Assembly: GCA_025266875.1 (NCBI GenBank) | Contig: JALLLT010000006.1 | Location: 248,001-312,000, forward strand | Reading direction: 5' to 3' | DNA: 64,000 nucleotides | From: Fennellomyces sp. T-0311 | Lineage: Eukaryota > Mucoromycota > Mucoromycetes > Mucorales > Lichtheimiaceae | Made by a program: the position numbers and the translations under genes | Part shown: piece by piece, positions 1 to 12,628 of the stretch | Layout: every line of letters begins with the position of its first letter | How positions within the stretch are numbered: the stretch's first letter is position 1 | Notes under the pieces: generated by a model | Seen by the model: the letters and a program-made list of their open reading frames with translations, nothing else | Databases searched by the model: none | Told to the model about the DNA's origin: nothing

Positions 1-99
1 GATAGTGCAATTTATAATAGTATAAATAAGGTGCTATATTTGAAAGACAGTATAAAAGTACAGTGTACGTAGTAGGATAAAGTGTAAAGTAGATGACCA

Positions 100-1918
100 T
101 TAGATTGAGACCCTTCCGCCAGCGGCATACACGAAGAAAAGAACCCATGCGACAATAAGAGCGACAACGAAAAGACCAGCATAGAAAACATTGATTTTCT
201 TGACCTTGGTATCCTTGTAGGAATCTTCGCCTTGGGTAATATAAGCAAGTTCCTTGTCATTGCGCTCCTTCATCATTGCTTGACGCTTCGTGCGACTGGC
301 CTCAAGCAAGTTGGACAAGTAAATGCGTTGAGTGATAAGCAAAATGGTAATCAAAACAAAACCGATTGCAGCTAAAATAATGAAGAGAAGCATGACACCT
401 GTATAGGCTTCGCCATTGGTATTGTCTTGAATGACACCGATGACAATGTCAAGGATAGAAGTACCAACTTTGGTACTTGGTTTAGTTGACGTGAAAGAGT
501 TTTCCCGAAAAAAATTACTTACTGTTGTTGCTAGCCTTGTATAAGCCTAAACCGGATCCTATGTAGTCAGACGGCAAAATCATTGAAATTGAGGTAATCA
601 TGGCAATGGGACCGAAAGCCAAGGAGATACTGTAGAAGACCATGCCAACAACTGCGTCGACATAGGTCCAGCCCAGAAGACCACAGCTGAGAATCAAGAA
701 AATGGCCGAAATAAGAACTATATAAAAAAAAAGTTAAAATAAAAAAATGGGCTTTCATAAAAGAGTGATACATACGGATGATTATACGGAACCCGAAAAG
801 GTCCATCACGATACCAAGGATGGGTGTTCCCACGATCGGCACCACCAGAGACGCACTGGCCTTGTAACCTGCCAAGACCGAGTCATCGCCAAAGTGCTTC
901 TGAATGAGCTCTGTGCTAATAGTCTGGAAGGAGGACCATACGGCAGCATAGATGAATTCGATGGTGATGATACCCCAAAAGAACAAAGGAAACTTGAGAA
1001 TCGAACGAAACTTGAAAGTTTTTTTGGCTTTGAGTTTCAAAACGTCCTCCTTGGCCATCACGTTATTGCCTGATAAATGTCGGACAATCATCGCGTAAAC
1101 CAGGTTCATGATGACGGAGAAGCCACAAAGAATCAAAGAAAGCCAAAAGGACCACACCCAATCGTTGGTACGTTGGGCGATGGGATTGGCAACGAGAGTA
1201 CCCAAGAAGGACGCCAGACGGCTGATCGACAGCTGGAGGCCAATGGCAATGGACAAGCTTTGGGTACGGAACCACTTTGAGAGTAGGGATTCTTGCATGG
1301 TGACAATCAGACCACTTCCAATGCCAAAGATGACACGGCCTACGATCATGAGTGGGAAATTGGTATACTTGGCTGCGACTGCCGTAAGCAAACTGCCAAT
1401 GATGATAAATAAGTTAACGGCAAGGGTGCCCCAGACTGAACCGAAAAGATCCATGAAAATGCCGCCGGCGATCGGGAAGACGGTGTTGATGATCGAGACA
1501 GCAGAGGCTAGTACACCGTAACGCGTGTTGTCAATACCCATACTCTATACAAGTAAATGTTAGATGTTATAACAGTAAGGAATAATGAATACATTATTAC
1601 CGATTTGATCGTTGCTTTCATAGCACTAAGTGCCGAGGCAGAGAAATGGGAACCAACTAGGTAGGGTAGTTATCGTCAATAATTTGGACACATGTATGCA
1701 AGCATTGTGCCATTACCAGGTAGCATAAGAGCAGTAATAAGAGCGATCAACTTGAACTGCCAAGCAGCGTTAGCTAGGGCTGCATCGCCACCTGTTAAAC
1801 CAGTTTCGTTGCGCTTTTCATTGATGGGATCCGGGGTATCATCCTTGATTGGAGCCCCATTTGATCCATACTCGGTTTTTTCATCCTCGTACTCATGTTC
1901 TGTAGTAGCACCTGCCAT
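100..1918 (-). CDS. MFS transporter, MFSD1-like (5 exons)
   Basis: Predicted multi-pass membrane transporter of the major facilitator superfamily, closest in layout to the lysosomal MFSD1 group. Five exons can be read with consistent phase: 1918-1717, 1656-1601, 1544-776, 717-523 and 467-100, giving about 529 aa. The start at 1918 (M-A-G-A-T-T) precedes a hydrophilic acidic N-terminus of about 55 residues, followed by about 12 hydrophobic segments. Visible landmarks are the first-helix exit S-A-M-K-A-T, the early loop G-G-I-F-M-D-L-F-G, G-R-V-I-F-G-I-G-S-G in the next helices, and G-I-V-M-D-L-F-G-F-R in the second half, a repeat of the D-x-x-G-x-R type loop. Substrate is unknown. The C-terminus is a short loop with one last helix. 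The upstream Met codons at 2035 and 1956 are less likely because they lie before a typical acidic transporter start. Confidence 0.85.
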
Positions 1919-2749
1919 GTTTGCAGAAAGAGAACAGAAAAGGGGAAAGGGATAAAATGTTTTTACCATGTTGGACGCTTTTATACCTAAAATAGTTTCA
2001 TTTTTCTGATTTGGTGCATCCTGTGCCAGCTGCAAAAAAAAAAAAAAGATTTTTTATCAGATCCTTTTGCTATTGGAGTTAGTATCAGATGCGGTTTAGA
2101 CCAAGGTAACTCCGCGTAACTCTCAACCCGGGTCTCCTATATAGCCTCGTGCAACTGTAGATTGCGGTAAAATGGCTTTCGCATCTGATAATCTGGGTTT
2201 ACCATTGTGTTATACGGAACAAGCAATGGTAGACCACCCTGGTTGTAAATGTACTTTTTTGGACAAAATGGTGACAAAAGGCTTGGCTTGAAAACTGCAT
2301 TCGCCATGTAATGCATATAAAATACCTTAATATGGGTCCATAATTGACCTGTATGCATAGCAACGTGCCCTTGCGCATATCTCCCCTTCTTTAAAAAGGA
2401 CAATTTTTCTTTCTTCAAGGGTGGAGATTATGGTTACACGGCGGTCGTATTAACCTGGTCAGCCGAACTGGCTTGTGTGTGTGCGCATAACAGCCAGATT
2501 TCGTGCGAAGAGCTGGTAAGGTGGTGGGGGGGGGGAAGGTATCACATGGGACTGTTGGCGGGAACTTAAAGATACTTGGGAGAGATCAGATACATGCGAA
2601 GGGGTTGATCGGGAAGGATTATGAGTACGTGTACCTGACACAAAAAAAAGATTCCCCGGATCGCAATACACTTGTGTTCTCAATTGTATTGTTACACAAA
2701 CCCCAAAACGGGCGATATTTGCTCTTTTTTATTTATGGTATCGAGGGTC
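1919..2749. other. Intergenic, upstream of the MFS gene and downstream of TRP1
   Basis: Short open frames here lack codon bias or recognisable domains. It should hold the promoter of the MFS gene and the 3' end of TRP1. A poly-G run (2526-2535) and poly-A runs are present. No other signal was recognised. Confidence 0.5.
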
Positions 2750-5059
2750 CTACTGATGTGCTGCTTTTGCCCGGCTAACAAACTCTCGGATCTTTTCTAA
2801 ATCCTTCGTACCATCCGTTTCGACACCGGATGAAACATCGACTGCCCAAGGAGCAACTTGATGGATTGCTTCCGCGACATTCGACACATCCAAACCACCC
2901 GCCAAGATGACTGGGAAACTGGCGCTATCTGGATAACCAGCACGCTTGTGACTGACCACTTGTTGGGCAATAGACCAGTCGAACTTTACACCATGGCCAC
3001 CTTGTTGGTCGGAGGGAAGGGTGGGAACCTTGGCATCCAAGAGAACGTAATGGTAGTTGCCAGGGTACGTAATGTGTGGCAGTTGGGCAGCATCAAATGA
3101 CGAAGCGTCCATGTGGAAGGCCTTAATAACAGGTACAGGCAGGAAACGAGCCAGCTCTGCTGACTCTGTACCATGCAGTTGAATTAGGTCCAAACCAACC
3201 TCGGTGGCTATTCGGGTCATTTCCTCGACTGATTCGTTGACAAACACACCGACCACGAGCGGCTTGCGAACCCGTTTTTCCAAAAGTTGCTTGTGAAGTT
3301 CAAACCAGTCCGTAGATGCATTGTTGTTAGTGTTGTTTGCTTCCGCATCAGTCGTTCCATCCAATGCTCGCACAGCCTTGACGATTTCACGCGCTTTTTC
3401 CACGCTAACACATCGTTTCGACTTTGCCACAAAGATCATGCCAATGAGGTCAGCACCTGCTTTTGCCGCCTCCTTGGCCGCTTCAACTGACGAAATACCG
3501 CAGATCTTGACGAGTGTGCGTGCTGGTGCTGGCGGCTCGGGGGTAGGGTCATGTTTTTCCATACCCAGCAACTCGGCGACAAACTCCTTCAAGTTCCAAG
3601 CACGCATCAATGACTCGCCAACCAAGATCGCTCTTACACCTTGTGCTACCATGGGTTCGACATCAGCTCGACTAGCAATACCGGACAATGCGCACAAGAT
3701 CGTATCCTTGGGAACCATCTTGGCCAAACGGGTGGTTGTTTCCATGTCAACGTCAAAGCTGTGCAAATTGCGGTTGTTGACACCAATCACTTGCGCGCCC
3801 AATGCATTGGCCCGTGCCATTTCCTCAGCGTTGTTCACTTCTACCAATGGCTCCATACCCAAAGCCTTCGAGTAGTTGTACAAATCATGCAATGACTCTT
3901 CTGACAGCATAGCAACGATCAAAAGGACAGTGTCGGCACCATACAGACGTGCTTCGAGAATTTGATAACGGTCCAAGATGAAATCCTTCCGCAGAATGCA
4001 TGGTCGGTTGGGCAAATGATCCAATGCTTGGCGTACCTGGCGCAAATCGTTCAATGAGCCACGGAACCACTTCGGCTCTGTCAAAACCGAAATCACACTG
4101 GCGCCTGCCAAGGCATACTTGAGTGCTTGCTCAGCAGCGTTGGCTTTGATATCGATTTCACCCTTGGATGGCGAGGCACGCTTGACTTCAGCCATCAATG
4201 CCAATGGGGATTGACGCACACGCGCTGGGAAATCCTTGAGCGGAGGGGCAACGTGCAATTCCAACAACTTCTCGAGATCAGCCTGGCTCTGACCGGGAAC
4301 ATCTTTGGCGTTTTGGACATCCTGTTGGCGTTGAGCATAGATACGGGTCAAAATGGATGACACGCCGCTGGGAGTAGGTGATGGTGCAGGTCCCTGATTT
4401 CCATTTGGTTGCTGCTTTTGCTCCTGGGGCTTCTCCTTTTGCTTCTTGGGCAACACACCTGCAGCTGGATTCTCGTCCCAATAACCACCACGAAGGTTCA
4501 AAAAGTTGCCAAGCATGGTACGGCCGTGATCGCAAAGAATGCTTTCAGGATGGAACTGTACGCCTTCGATAGTATATTCCACATGACGAACACCCATAAT
4601 GACGCCATTGTCGGTTGTGGCAGTGACTTCCAAAACCTCAGGCAAAGTGGTGGGCATACCAGCAAGCGAATGGTAGCGCGTAACTTGGTTATCCTGAGGC
4701 ACGTTCTTGAAAATACTGCGACCGTCGTGTTTGATAGTTGAGGTTTTGCCGTGAAGAATATCGCCGGCATACGAGACCGTACCGCCAAACGTTTCAAAGA
4801 TAACCTGTTCACCCATACAAATGCCAAAAATAGGCACCTTACCGGCGAAATGCTTGACGACGTCGCGACTGATACCAGCGTCCTGAGAAGGATGACCTGG
4901 ACCAGGAGAGATCACAATGTTTTGAGGATTGAGCTCTTCGATCTCGGGAATGGTGATCTTGTCATTGCGATGCACAACAACATTCGCACCAAGTGCAGAG
5001 AGGTATTGATATACGTTGTAGGTGAAACTGTCGTAGTTGTCGATAAGTAATGTCGCCAT
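2750..5059 (-). CDS. TRP1: Trifunctional tryptophan enzyme: anthranilate synthase glutaminase / IGPS / PRAI
   Basis: Single uninterrupted frame of 769 aa carrying three fused enzymes of tryptophan biosynthesis. Residues 1-200 are the class-I glutamine amidotransferase (TrpG) that feeds ammonia to anthranilate synthase component I: the nucleophile is in G-I-C-M-G-E-Q and the His-Glu pair is in Q-F-H-P-E-S. After a Gln/Pro-rich linker, residues about 240-500 are indole-3-glycerol-phosphate synthase (TrpC), with [22 protein letters not shown] and V-G-E-S-L-M. Residues about 515-769 are phosphoribosylanthranilate isomerase (TrpF), with V-K-I-C-G-I, G-V-F-V-N, Q-L-H-G and A-G-G-L-D, ending in D-V-S-S-G-V-E. 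This G-C-F order is the usual fungal fusion. The start at 5059 is preferred to the in-frame Met 36 bp upstream because [12 protein letters not shown] is the standard TrpG beginning and matches a good start context (gccATGg). Confidence 0.97.
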   Translation of the reverse strand: MATLLIDNYDSFTYNVYQYLSALGANVVVHRNDKITIPEIEELNPQNIVISPGPGHPSQDAGISRDVVKHFAGKVPIFGICMGEQVIFETFGGTVSYAGDILHGKTSTIKHDGRSIFKNVPQDNQVTRYHSLAGMPTTLPEVLEVTATTDNGVIMGVRHVEYTIEGVQFHPESILCDHGRTMLGNFLNLRGGYWDENPAAGVLPKKQKEKPQEQKQQPNGNQGPAPSPTPSGVSSILTRIYAQRQQDVQNAKDVPGQSQADLEKLLELHVAPPLKDFPARVRQSPLALMAEVKRASPSKGEIDIKANAAEQALKYALAGASVISVLTEPKWFRGSLNDLRQVRQALDHLPNRPCILRKDFILDRYQILEARLYGADTVLLIVAMLSEESLHDLYNYSKALGMEPLVEVNNAEEMARANALGAQVIGVNNRNLHSFDVDMETTTRLAKMVPKDTILCALSGIASRADVEPMVAQGVRAILVGESLMRAWNLKEFVAELLGMEKHDPTPEPPAPARTLVKICGISSVEAAKEAAKAGADLIGMIFVAKSKRCVSVEKAREIVKAVRALDGTTDAEANNTNNNASTDWFELHKQLLEKRVRKPLVVGVFVNESVEEMTRIATEVGLDLIQLHGTESAELARFLPVPVIKAFHMDASSFDAAQLPHITYPGNYHYVLLDAKVPTLPSDQQGGHGVKFDWSIAQQVVSHKRAGYPDSASFPVILAGGLDVSNVAEAIHQVAPWAVDVSSGVETDGTKDLEKIREFVSRAKAAHQ

Positions 5060-8000
5060 GGCAAGAGTGTTGAAAGAAGCGATTGATGCGAACAAACGAA
5101 TTTTGACTCATCGGCTACACAAAACACAAATATCTGGATATATTCCATCTCCGTTCAAAAACTCCATCGGTCAACAGGACTTTATTCGTCCTTCCCTTTC
5201 CAATAATTCTTTGCCTTCACACAATAATTTGAAAGAATAGTGTAGCAGGCACTACAAAGGCTCATTACTACACTGACATGTGCTCTTATCCCTTTAAAAA
5301 CCCACATGAAACAGAGATAAGCTCGTTATGATACCAGGCCATCGGTTACCATGATAAAATTGGCGTTACCACAGAAAACTTATCATATCACCATGCACTT
5401 TATTCATGGAAGCCAGTATTTATCGAATTATCTGTATTGCATTGTATTCCAACGCTTATTTCTGAATGCATCATAGGATCAGAATTTCAGGAACATGATG
5501 CCTTTTACTGTGGATTTCTGGATGAGGCAAGACGTATATTGGTGATTCAGCCATTACTTCTGCCAAGTGATTTAGATAAAGGTTGACACTTCTCAGATAC
5601 GTATCCGATAATGCAGCAAGTGGCTTACGGCTACAGCTTGTGATAATCCGGAAACAATAGAGACTTGCGCTCATACTGCACCAATGACAAAGGGACGTAG
5701 CCGATCTTATAGTTTAATAGCTCGGGTTTGCGTTACATTTATGAGTGCAATAGTAATCGGAAAAGCTCGCTTATATATGATACTGCTGTGAAAGTTGTGA
5801 CTTCTGGATATTAGTGCTCCATGAATTTTTTGGATGGGTATGTATCAACAATCATACTTGACACTGTGACACATTCGAGTATATGGTCCTCTAAAAGCAT
5901 TAGCCTGCTATGGTCGATCAATATAATAACGTCATCTCACTTGCAGTTTGTATTAGCATAGTGATCTATCAATACAATGAACCGGTTCAATTTTACCAAT
6001 AAGCGCATGGCTGACTAATATCTAAATGAGTTTGGCTTATATCTTTTGGTTTTCTCAAATTAAATGCCGTACCAATCAATAATTACGCTCGACCTATAAT
6101 CAAATTACTAATGAGCTTGCAAAATCTAGACATATAACATGTAAAAATCCTCGTTAAACCGGTGCTTACTGTCTCGCTTATCAGGAAATTATACATAATT
6201 TTGGATTACTTCTGAAACCATGTGTAAGTGATCCACTCATAGCATCCTACAGTAGCAACTAATATGCATAGAAATCATTTATTGAATCAGTTGCTGTCAC
6301 ACCTTCCATGTTAATATATGCTAACACGAAATATACCATTTCTCTCAGATATTATTAGATCGTACACAGATAAGAAAAAGTGCAACAACTGTGGCGTAAA
6401 GGGAAGGTGTAGCCATCAAGTGTGTAAAAATCGAAACAATTTTACTATGATCCTCAACTTAAAGATGCACTTGTATCAAACTTTGTACATACTTACATTA
6501 AATTTCTTGTATATACGCAGTAATAGGAAAAAAAAGTTCTTTTACCTTGGTGTACACATTTGATATATGTTTCAGATGTAATACTAATAAAGAAAAAGCG
6601 AGGCGTAGCTCTATTAAGCATGCATTATATTAACACGCAAGAAGATCAATTCTCAATCCACCCACCTTTCCAGCGTATTGCTTTGATTTTCAACAGCTGC
6701 ATGTAGCAACCAAGTACTGCAGAAGAGCAAAAATATGGCCATGTGGAAACGTAAATAGTTCGAAGTCTAATGTGAAACAAAACGAGGCTCGTGCTGTTGT
6801 GCATATCATACAAAATGTTGATCGCCGTTAGGCTGGAAGGAATGACTATCCTGGAATTAATCGTAACTATGAAAGTTGGATTCATCTTTAGGTATGTAAA
6901 GACGTGAAGCTTAAGGCACATAAACCACCTTTTGTATACTATTCGTGCTATATACTGTTTATGTATACAGAGTAGGATTGGCGCAAACTATATGTACAGA
7001 TACGCAGTAGGTATGTCAACGAGCCAGTAGTCATAAGCGGCTCAGACATACGAGTGTATTCGTCTTAATCGTTCAACCCAGTACAGCGCCGCTTTGAAAC
7101 CTGCTACAAAGGTATGTGCTCCGGCAGACGCATTATCTAAGCATAGATTTATTCATGATCTGGCATAAAGGATGTCCTAAGTATGTGCCTTTGAGTAACG
7201 TATACACTCTCATATTTGAACGTTGACACTTTGGCATGGGGACTTGACATTTAAATTCATGTCAGTGGGTATTTTAATTTTCAACTAAAGGGGCAAGGAT
7301 GCTGGTGGAAGATCAGAACAACTTGTCAAGCTTTATAAAAAGGTTTCGGTTCATCGTATTTTATTGTTGCATGGAAATCCCTAAACTTACATACCAGAAA
7401 TGTGGCTCCCTGATCAAAAGAGTTGGATTTCATGACAAGTCTAGTCAAAGCTTCGAAAATCAAGTAACATCAGGGTATTGCTATAGTGGCGAAAGGTGTG
7501 CAATGAATCTATTTCATTTCCAAGTTGAGTAATCTTTTCCTATACGTACTGACCAGATATTGTGTAGCATATAAATCTCAAAGCAAGCGATGGCTGATGG
7601 TCCCTTTTCTCGAAAGATAATGCTCTGGTCCAAAGGCAGATGGTTGAAAAAAAATGTATGCTTAGTTCGGAGTATATTATAAAACACGTTAAAAATTCAA
7701 GGCAAAGAAAGATATACGTATAATTTTTTACGTTAGTGCTTACAATAATGAGATGTAATAGTACTTTAATATGCAGGAGACGGCAAGATACATCAAAGAT
7801 TTTCTATTAGCCCCGTCTCTTTGCCATTGCGGAACGTCGATCACATTATTGTGACACGTGTGTCTCATCATAGACCGGCGTCAGACAAACAAAGGTTAAA
7901 GTTAACCGAGCTTTACATGTTTTAGTGAGTGATTTATAAGCACTTCCCTCGTTTTAAGCTTTATAACCGAACTTTAGTCTAGATAACATGTTTGATGACC

Positions 8001-9324
8001 ATTGCTGAAGTTTTATATGGCCAATAATATAAACACATTTTCTGCGCTATAAAAATAGCAACAAAGAACTTTAAAGAAAAGCGTAAATGATTTTCCTGCA
8101 TCTTGGATGAAAGATTTCTATAGTTCAAATACTTAGACAGGAAACAGAGGACTCGGCACCAACACTACCACTTTCAAACGAGGCAAATAAATGTATATGC
8201 AAATCGATGACATAAGAGAGCCAATGATTTATTCACGTTTCAAATAAGGACATCGTCTTTTTAGTCGCGTCAGATTTCGCTCGTGCGATTTGGTCAATTC
8301 GGTAAGTGCCCTAATGAATATGCCGACTATGAAAACTCAGACTATTTTTTGCTATTAGAGATAGGAAAACCGAAGTTTTCACCTTTTAAAGAAATACTTT
8401 TTCTTCAAATTATAGACAAAAAGTAAGGAGTCGGCCACAAATGGTAGCACCTGACTTGCGTCATCTCGCTAGTATCACGGAATCATGCGACAAAGTATCT
8501 GTTATGTCTAGGTTGCACATTTTACGCTGTTATCTTTATCTATGTGTCAGAAACCTAAATAAAGAGTGGGTGGCCGGTCTATTATTGCCAGCGTAAATAT
8601 CTTTCTAGATTAAGCCTTTTATGATTATCTTGCCCATGTATAGTCATCTTGAGATCGATGCATGTGATAAAGGCTCTACAGTAGGTTAATCTTATGTTTG
8701 CGTTATTGATTATGCAATATATCCCATCAACTTTTGAAAGTCATCTCACCGAGCTGTATTATCTGATAATGGTGGGCTCATATGTGGCGGGGGAGATAGG
8801 CATCTGGTTTTGCTACTGATAACGGGTAAGTTTGTACGGCTGTTGCAACCGTTCCATACTAGCGCCTCGGTCGTCGCCGTACGGGTTATTTATGACAAGA
8901 AATAGGTTAAGCGACAATAAAGAATACCTTTTTTTTATGGATACTCTGTTGCAAGACATAGCAAAGTCGCATGGTTAGAAGGGAGACGGTGATCAAAAAG
9001 AAGGGAAAAGCTAATGCGTACAAAGGAGGAAAATCATAGATCTTGTCTGTCGAACACATCTGAAATAATACAAAAGAAGAGAAAGGTGAAAAGAAAAAGG
9101 AAGGAATAGACAACAACCGGTCCGTGTGGCGACGTGAGTTAATAGTATATACTTAACAAATCGAGTAAGATTTCCACCAATCAAGGTTTCCGGTTTCGTT
9201 CTCTGGCCTTGCGGACGATGGTGCCATTAACCAAGTTTCTTTGCTTCTTTTTTCCTTTTTGTGCCGCCCCTCTTTTTTTTTACCACATTGTTGCTTCCCA
9301 TTATAACGCTCTGTAACATTACGG
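5060..9324. other. AT-rich intergenic region, no confident gene
   Basis: About 4.3 kb with only short frames (under 100 codons) on both strands. One frame at 6318-6563 (+) contains a degenerate zinc-knuckle-like C-N-N-C-G-V-K-G-R-C-S-H-Q-V-C. Another at 7299-7532 (+) is cysteine-containing but unrecognised. Neither has a convincing gene model. The part nearest 9324 should hold the forkhead promoter. This may be decayed transposon DNA, but no terminal repeats were found. Confidence 0.5.
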
Positions 9325-10125
9325 ATGTCTGCACATGGATGTAATATTAATACGGCGTTTGACACACGGACGATGATCGACTTCATTGACACCAAAGACG
9401 AACAACGGCCAGGCGCTAAAGAGTTGCCCCGTATACCCGTCGCTATGCGACACCCGTGCATGGTTGCATCTGTCAGACAATACCGTTCGGACGCACAGCA
9501 ACTACAGCTTCAACGGCATATCATATCAGAATCATTCGTACCGGTAATACCTTATTCAGCAGACCGACCAGCACGGAAGCGCCGGCGACCACCTTTTTCA
9601 TGTTCATCGCTGATCATACAAGCCATTTCGACCTCAGAAACGGGACAAATGACGCTGCAAGGCATATACAAATGGATCATTGACAAGTATCCATCATTAT
9701 ATAATGCAGAAGACACAGGATGGCAGGTATTAAGTCAAGCCGCACAAATATAGAAAAGACAGTGCGCTGACTGATGCATGTGTTTTTTTTTGGGGGGGGA
9801 ATAGAACACGATTCGACACAACCTCTCACTGAACAAGTGCTTCAAAAAGATACCAAAGTCGGGATCGGGTCGAGGCAAGGGAGGATACTGGACACTGGAT
9901 CCAACGTATCTCCAGGACAACGGACAAAGCAACAAGAGTCGCCGCCTAGTGTCAAGGCAGGAGCAGACCCCGCCAGCCGCATCCACTATACCATCGCCAT
10001 CCACCACTCCATATATGAAACCGCATTGCACCCCGTCACTGTCATCCACCTCACCCGCCCGTCCGACAGAACCTGCCACATCTGCACCATTACATGTGAT
10101 GCAGATACAGAGCATACTGAACTGA
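9325..10125 (+). CDS. Small forkhead (winged-helix) transcription factor, 2 exons
   Basis: Two exons, 9325-9726 and 9805-10125, joined in phase 0 across an intron that starts after W-Q and ends ...GGGGGAATAG; the product is about 240 aa. The forkhead DNA-binding domain runs from about residue 85 to 175. It begins [14 protein letters not shown], continues T-L-Q-G-I-Y-K-W-I and A-E-D-T-G-W-Q, and crosses the intron into [13 protein letters not shown], then [11 protein letters not shown] and Y-W-T-L-D-P. The helix-3 recognition motif (N-x-I-R-H-N-L-S-L) is intact. A basic A-R-K-R-R-R just before the domain could be a nuclear signal. The tail is short and rich in Ser/Thr/Pro with no second domain. 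Its 3' end is about 80 bp from the convergent SANT/MPN gene. Start uncertain: 9325 is the first Met, with others downstream. Confidence 0.85.
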
Positions 10126-10204
10126 TATAAAAACCATGTTGCTGCAAATAACGCGACGTTACGTCGAAACCATGTAATAAAACTTGCCCACATCATCATC
10201 ATCA

Positions 10205-12628
10205 TCACCAGCCCTGCAGGCTACCTCGTACTCTCGTCAAGAATGAATCCACCGGCCCTTGTTCGTTGAGCCACGGCATGCGCACGCCCAAACTTTTGAT
10301 CAGTTTCTCCAGCTTGCTTTCATGAATGTCCTGACGCCACAGATCCATAAAGTCAACCTTTTCCGGGGATTGTTTGTACTCATCCAGCAGCTTGAACTAT
10401 TTTTTTGATGAGATCTCAATCAGTTTGTGTGTTGCATTATCTGTATCAACTCACCAGCCGGTCCGCAGTTTCCGATGAAAGTGACTGATCGTTTTGTAAC
10501 TCATAGATGAGGCGCTTGGGAATCTTACGATCATCGTTGCTGTCGCCGACGTAAAACCAGTTGATTACTGACGCCGACCCGGGCAACCGCGGGTCGTACG
10601 GTCCAACGATCGCACCCACAAATGGCTCAATCGTCTGCTCTGTCGCTGCGTGACACTCTTCGCGGCAAAGTAACTGGTAGTTCCGCTGGTTCTCCAGATC
10701 TACAATGCTCGGATCTGGCACAAACGTCGGATGTGAGTGGTACCACCCGACCACTGTCATATTTTTTTCCTCGATCAGCTGTCGCGTCTCAATGGCACTC
10801 GTCGGATCCATCTCCACATTCACTTCGTTCTGTCCTGTGTTGAGTGACCGACATGGAAACGCTTCCTTGATGCACATCTCTATTGTAAATTTAGTATAGT
10901 CCGCATTTGGTAACCAAATAACTCTGTTTGCTTAAAAAAAACCTTACTTTTGGTAACCTTATCCCACTCACCCGCGAGGAATCCGATGATTTCTGTCGTC
11001 ATCAGATGCGCGTGGAAATCCATTTGCAGCAGCGCGTTCGAATGCACCTGGAGCTCGAATGGCTGGCATCCGCTCACGTTGGAGCCTGGCTTGCCGGTGA
11101 ACGGCTCGCATTTAATCATGGTTAACGGATCACTTAATTAAACACTTATCAGTACACTCTAATCAAAGCGATCCCCTTATCTAGATCTGTGACACTAACT
11201 CATCTTTGTTCAGTTGGCTGTACATAATTGACGGTCGCTCACGTGTTCGTCGCAGTCTTAGCTTGGAATAACTTGTCCGACCGCTCTCATCATACGGCGA
11301 CGCGCGCTGCTCAGGAGTCGTGCTTCGAGGCTTGGTTTGCCTAATAGGAGTGAGAAATCAACTTTCATGTACTTCTTCCTGCAACCTGTTATCATTAATG
11401 ATAAAACATACTCCTTAGGAGTGGCTTTTCGCTGCGTCGGAGGGGATGAAGATTTACTGCGGTTGCCAACTGAAAGATTGGATACTGTGGGTGATGGATT
11501 GGTAGTCGGTTGTTCGGGTTGTAGTTCCGGTTGCTTTGTTTCCGATTGCCCCGATTCTGGTTGTCCTGCCTCTGGTTGCCCTGGTTCCGGTTGCCTTGGT
11601 TCCGACAGCCTTGGCTCCGGTTGTCCTGGTTGCTCGCCCGATTGCTTCAATTGCTGTTGTGGCTGTTCCTCTGCTTTTGGTACTGAAATTGCTGGCTTTG
11701 GCGCAGCAGCATCTTGCTGATTGGCATTGGATCGAGCGAGATACGGTTTCGCAGCGGATGAGTTGGGATCGAGCGGTTTCCCTGATAATGTGTATCCTTT
11801 CCCAGTCTCAAGAACCTAAAAAAAAACCTTAGCATTAGTGGACCAGACGCATATATCCATCCACGGCTAACCTTGTCGGGCAAAGGTATTTTATCACGGT
11901 AGAGTTTGATGAAATGCTTTTGCGCATGGCTTCGGATTGAATTGGAATCTCTGGTTGCTATATGTGCTGCAAGCTGATCGAAACCTTAAGTATTTGTCCT
12001 CTGCATCTTTCGAACCTTGTTTTTTACCTTGGGCCAATCCCGGCCAAATCTTTCCAATCCTTCCACAAAGCGCCTTTCTTCCTCTTCTGAATAAACACCC
12101 GTGTTGAATCCTTCCGGCACAGGCTTTCGCGGTTTCTTTGAGACTGCAGGCTTTTCAGTGGATGCTGCATTATTTTGTGATCCTGCTTCTGACATTGTTG
12201 TATCCTCTGGCTGCTCTGCACTGGGCTCTTGCTCTGCTGTCTTTCTCTTCCGACCGCGCTTTCCTGGATCATCGCAAGAACCTTTAATAACCTTTACATC
12301 CTCTCCCCCATCCTAATCTCTTATTACCTCCAGGTGCCGGTGATACTTTCGACGACTTTTTAGACTTTGATTTACCCTTTTTAGGAGCATAGCTGTCGTC
12401 CTCGCCATCATCCTCATAGTTATCGTCGTTATCATCATCTTCGCGCGTATGGTACTGTTCGTATGCTCCGGCATCGTTACTGTATTCTGCGTAATAATCG
12501 TCGTTTCCACTGGTTGCCATGGCGTCTTCAGCCAACAATCGTGCAATGAGGGCCGAACTCATTTCCTCTTCTTGCGCTTTCGAAAGAGGTTCTGGACTAC
12601 GCTTGCTGTTGTTTTTCTTTGAAGGCAT
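10205..12628 (-). CDS. SANT/Myb + JAMM (MPN) protein, MYSM1-like histone H2A deubiquitinase, 8 exons
   Basis: Eight exons join in phase: 12628-12328, 12281-12028, 11973-11872, 11815-11412, 11340-11200, 11132-10948, 10879-10455 and 10396-10205; about 667 aa. The order is an acidic, Asp-rich N-terminus, then a SANT/Myb repeat (about residues 165-205) containing S-E-E-E-E-R-R-F-V-E-G-L and, after an intron, the S-H-A-Q-K-H-F signature. A Gln/Pro/Glu-rich linker with G-Q-P-E-type repeats follows, then an MPN domain. The JAMM metalloprotease site is complete: Glu in M-T-T-E-I-I-G-F-L, then H-S-H-P with Ser and Asp at the expected spacing (HxHx10D). Metazoan MYSM1 removes ubiquitin from histone H2A and also has a SWIRM domain; I see none here. 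Function as a chromatin deubiquitinase is inferred from family. Start at 12628 (M-P-S-K-K) is the first Met of the open frame. Confidence 0.88.

Noticed and set aside
4409..4827. Long frames antisense to TRP1
   Set aside because: Shadows of the real gene; the minus-strand frame has all enzyme motifs.
6318..6563. 81-codon frame with C-N-N-C...C-S-H-Q-V-C
   Set aside because: Cysteine spacing does not fit a proper zinc knuckle (His position is Arg), no partner exon and no coding bias; kept only as a note on the intergenic region.
7299..7532. 77-codon plus-strand frame
   Set aside because: No recognised domain, no TATA or exon partner; likely random in AT-rich DNA.
9735..10208. 157-codon minus-strand frame starting with a Met run
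   Set aside because: Antisense to forkhead exon 2; the Met run comes from a CAT repeat at the 3' end of the SANT/MPN gene. No domain.
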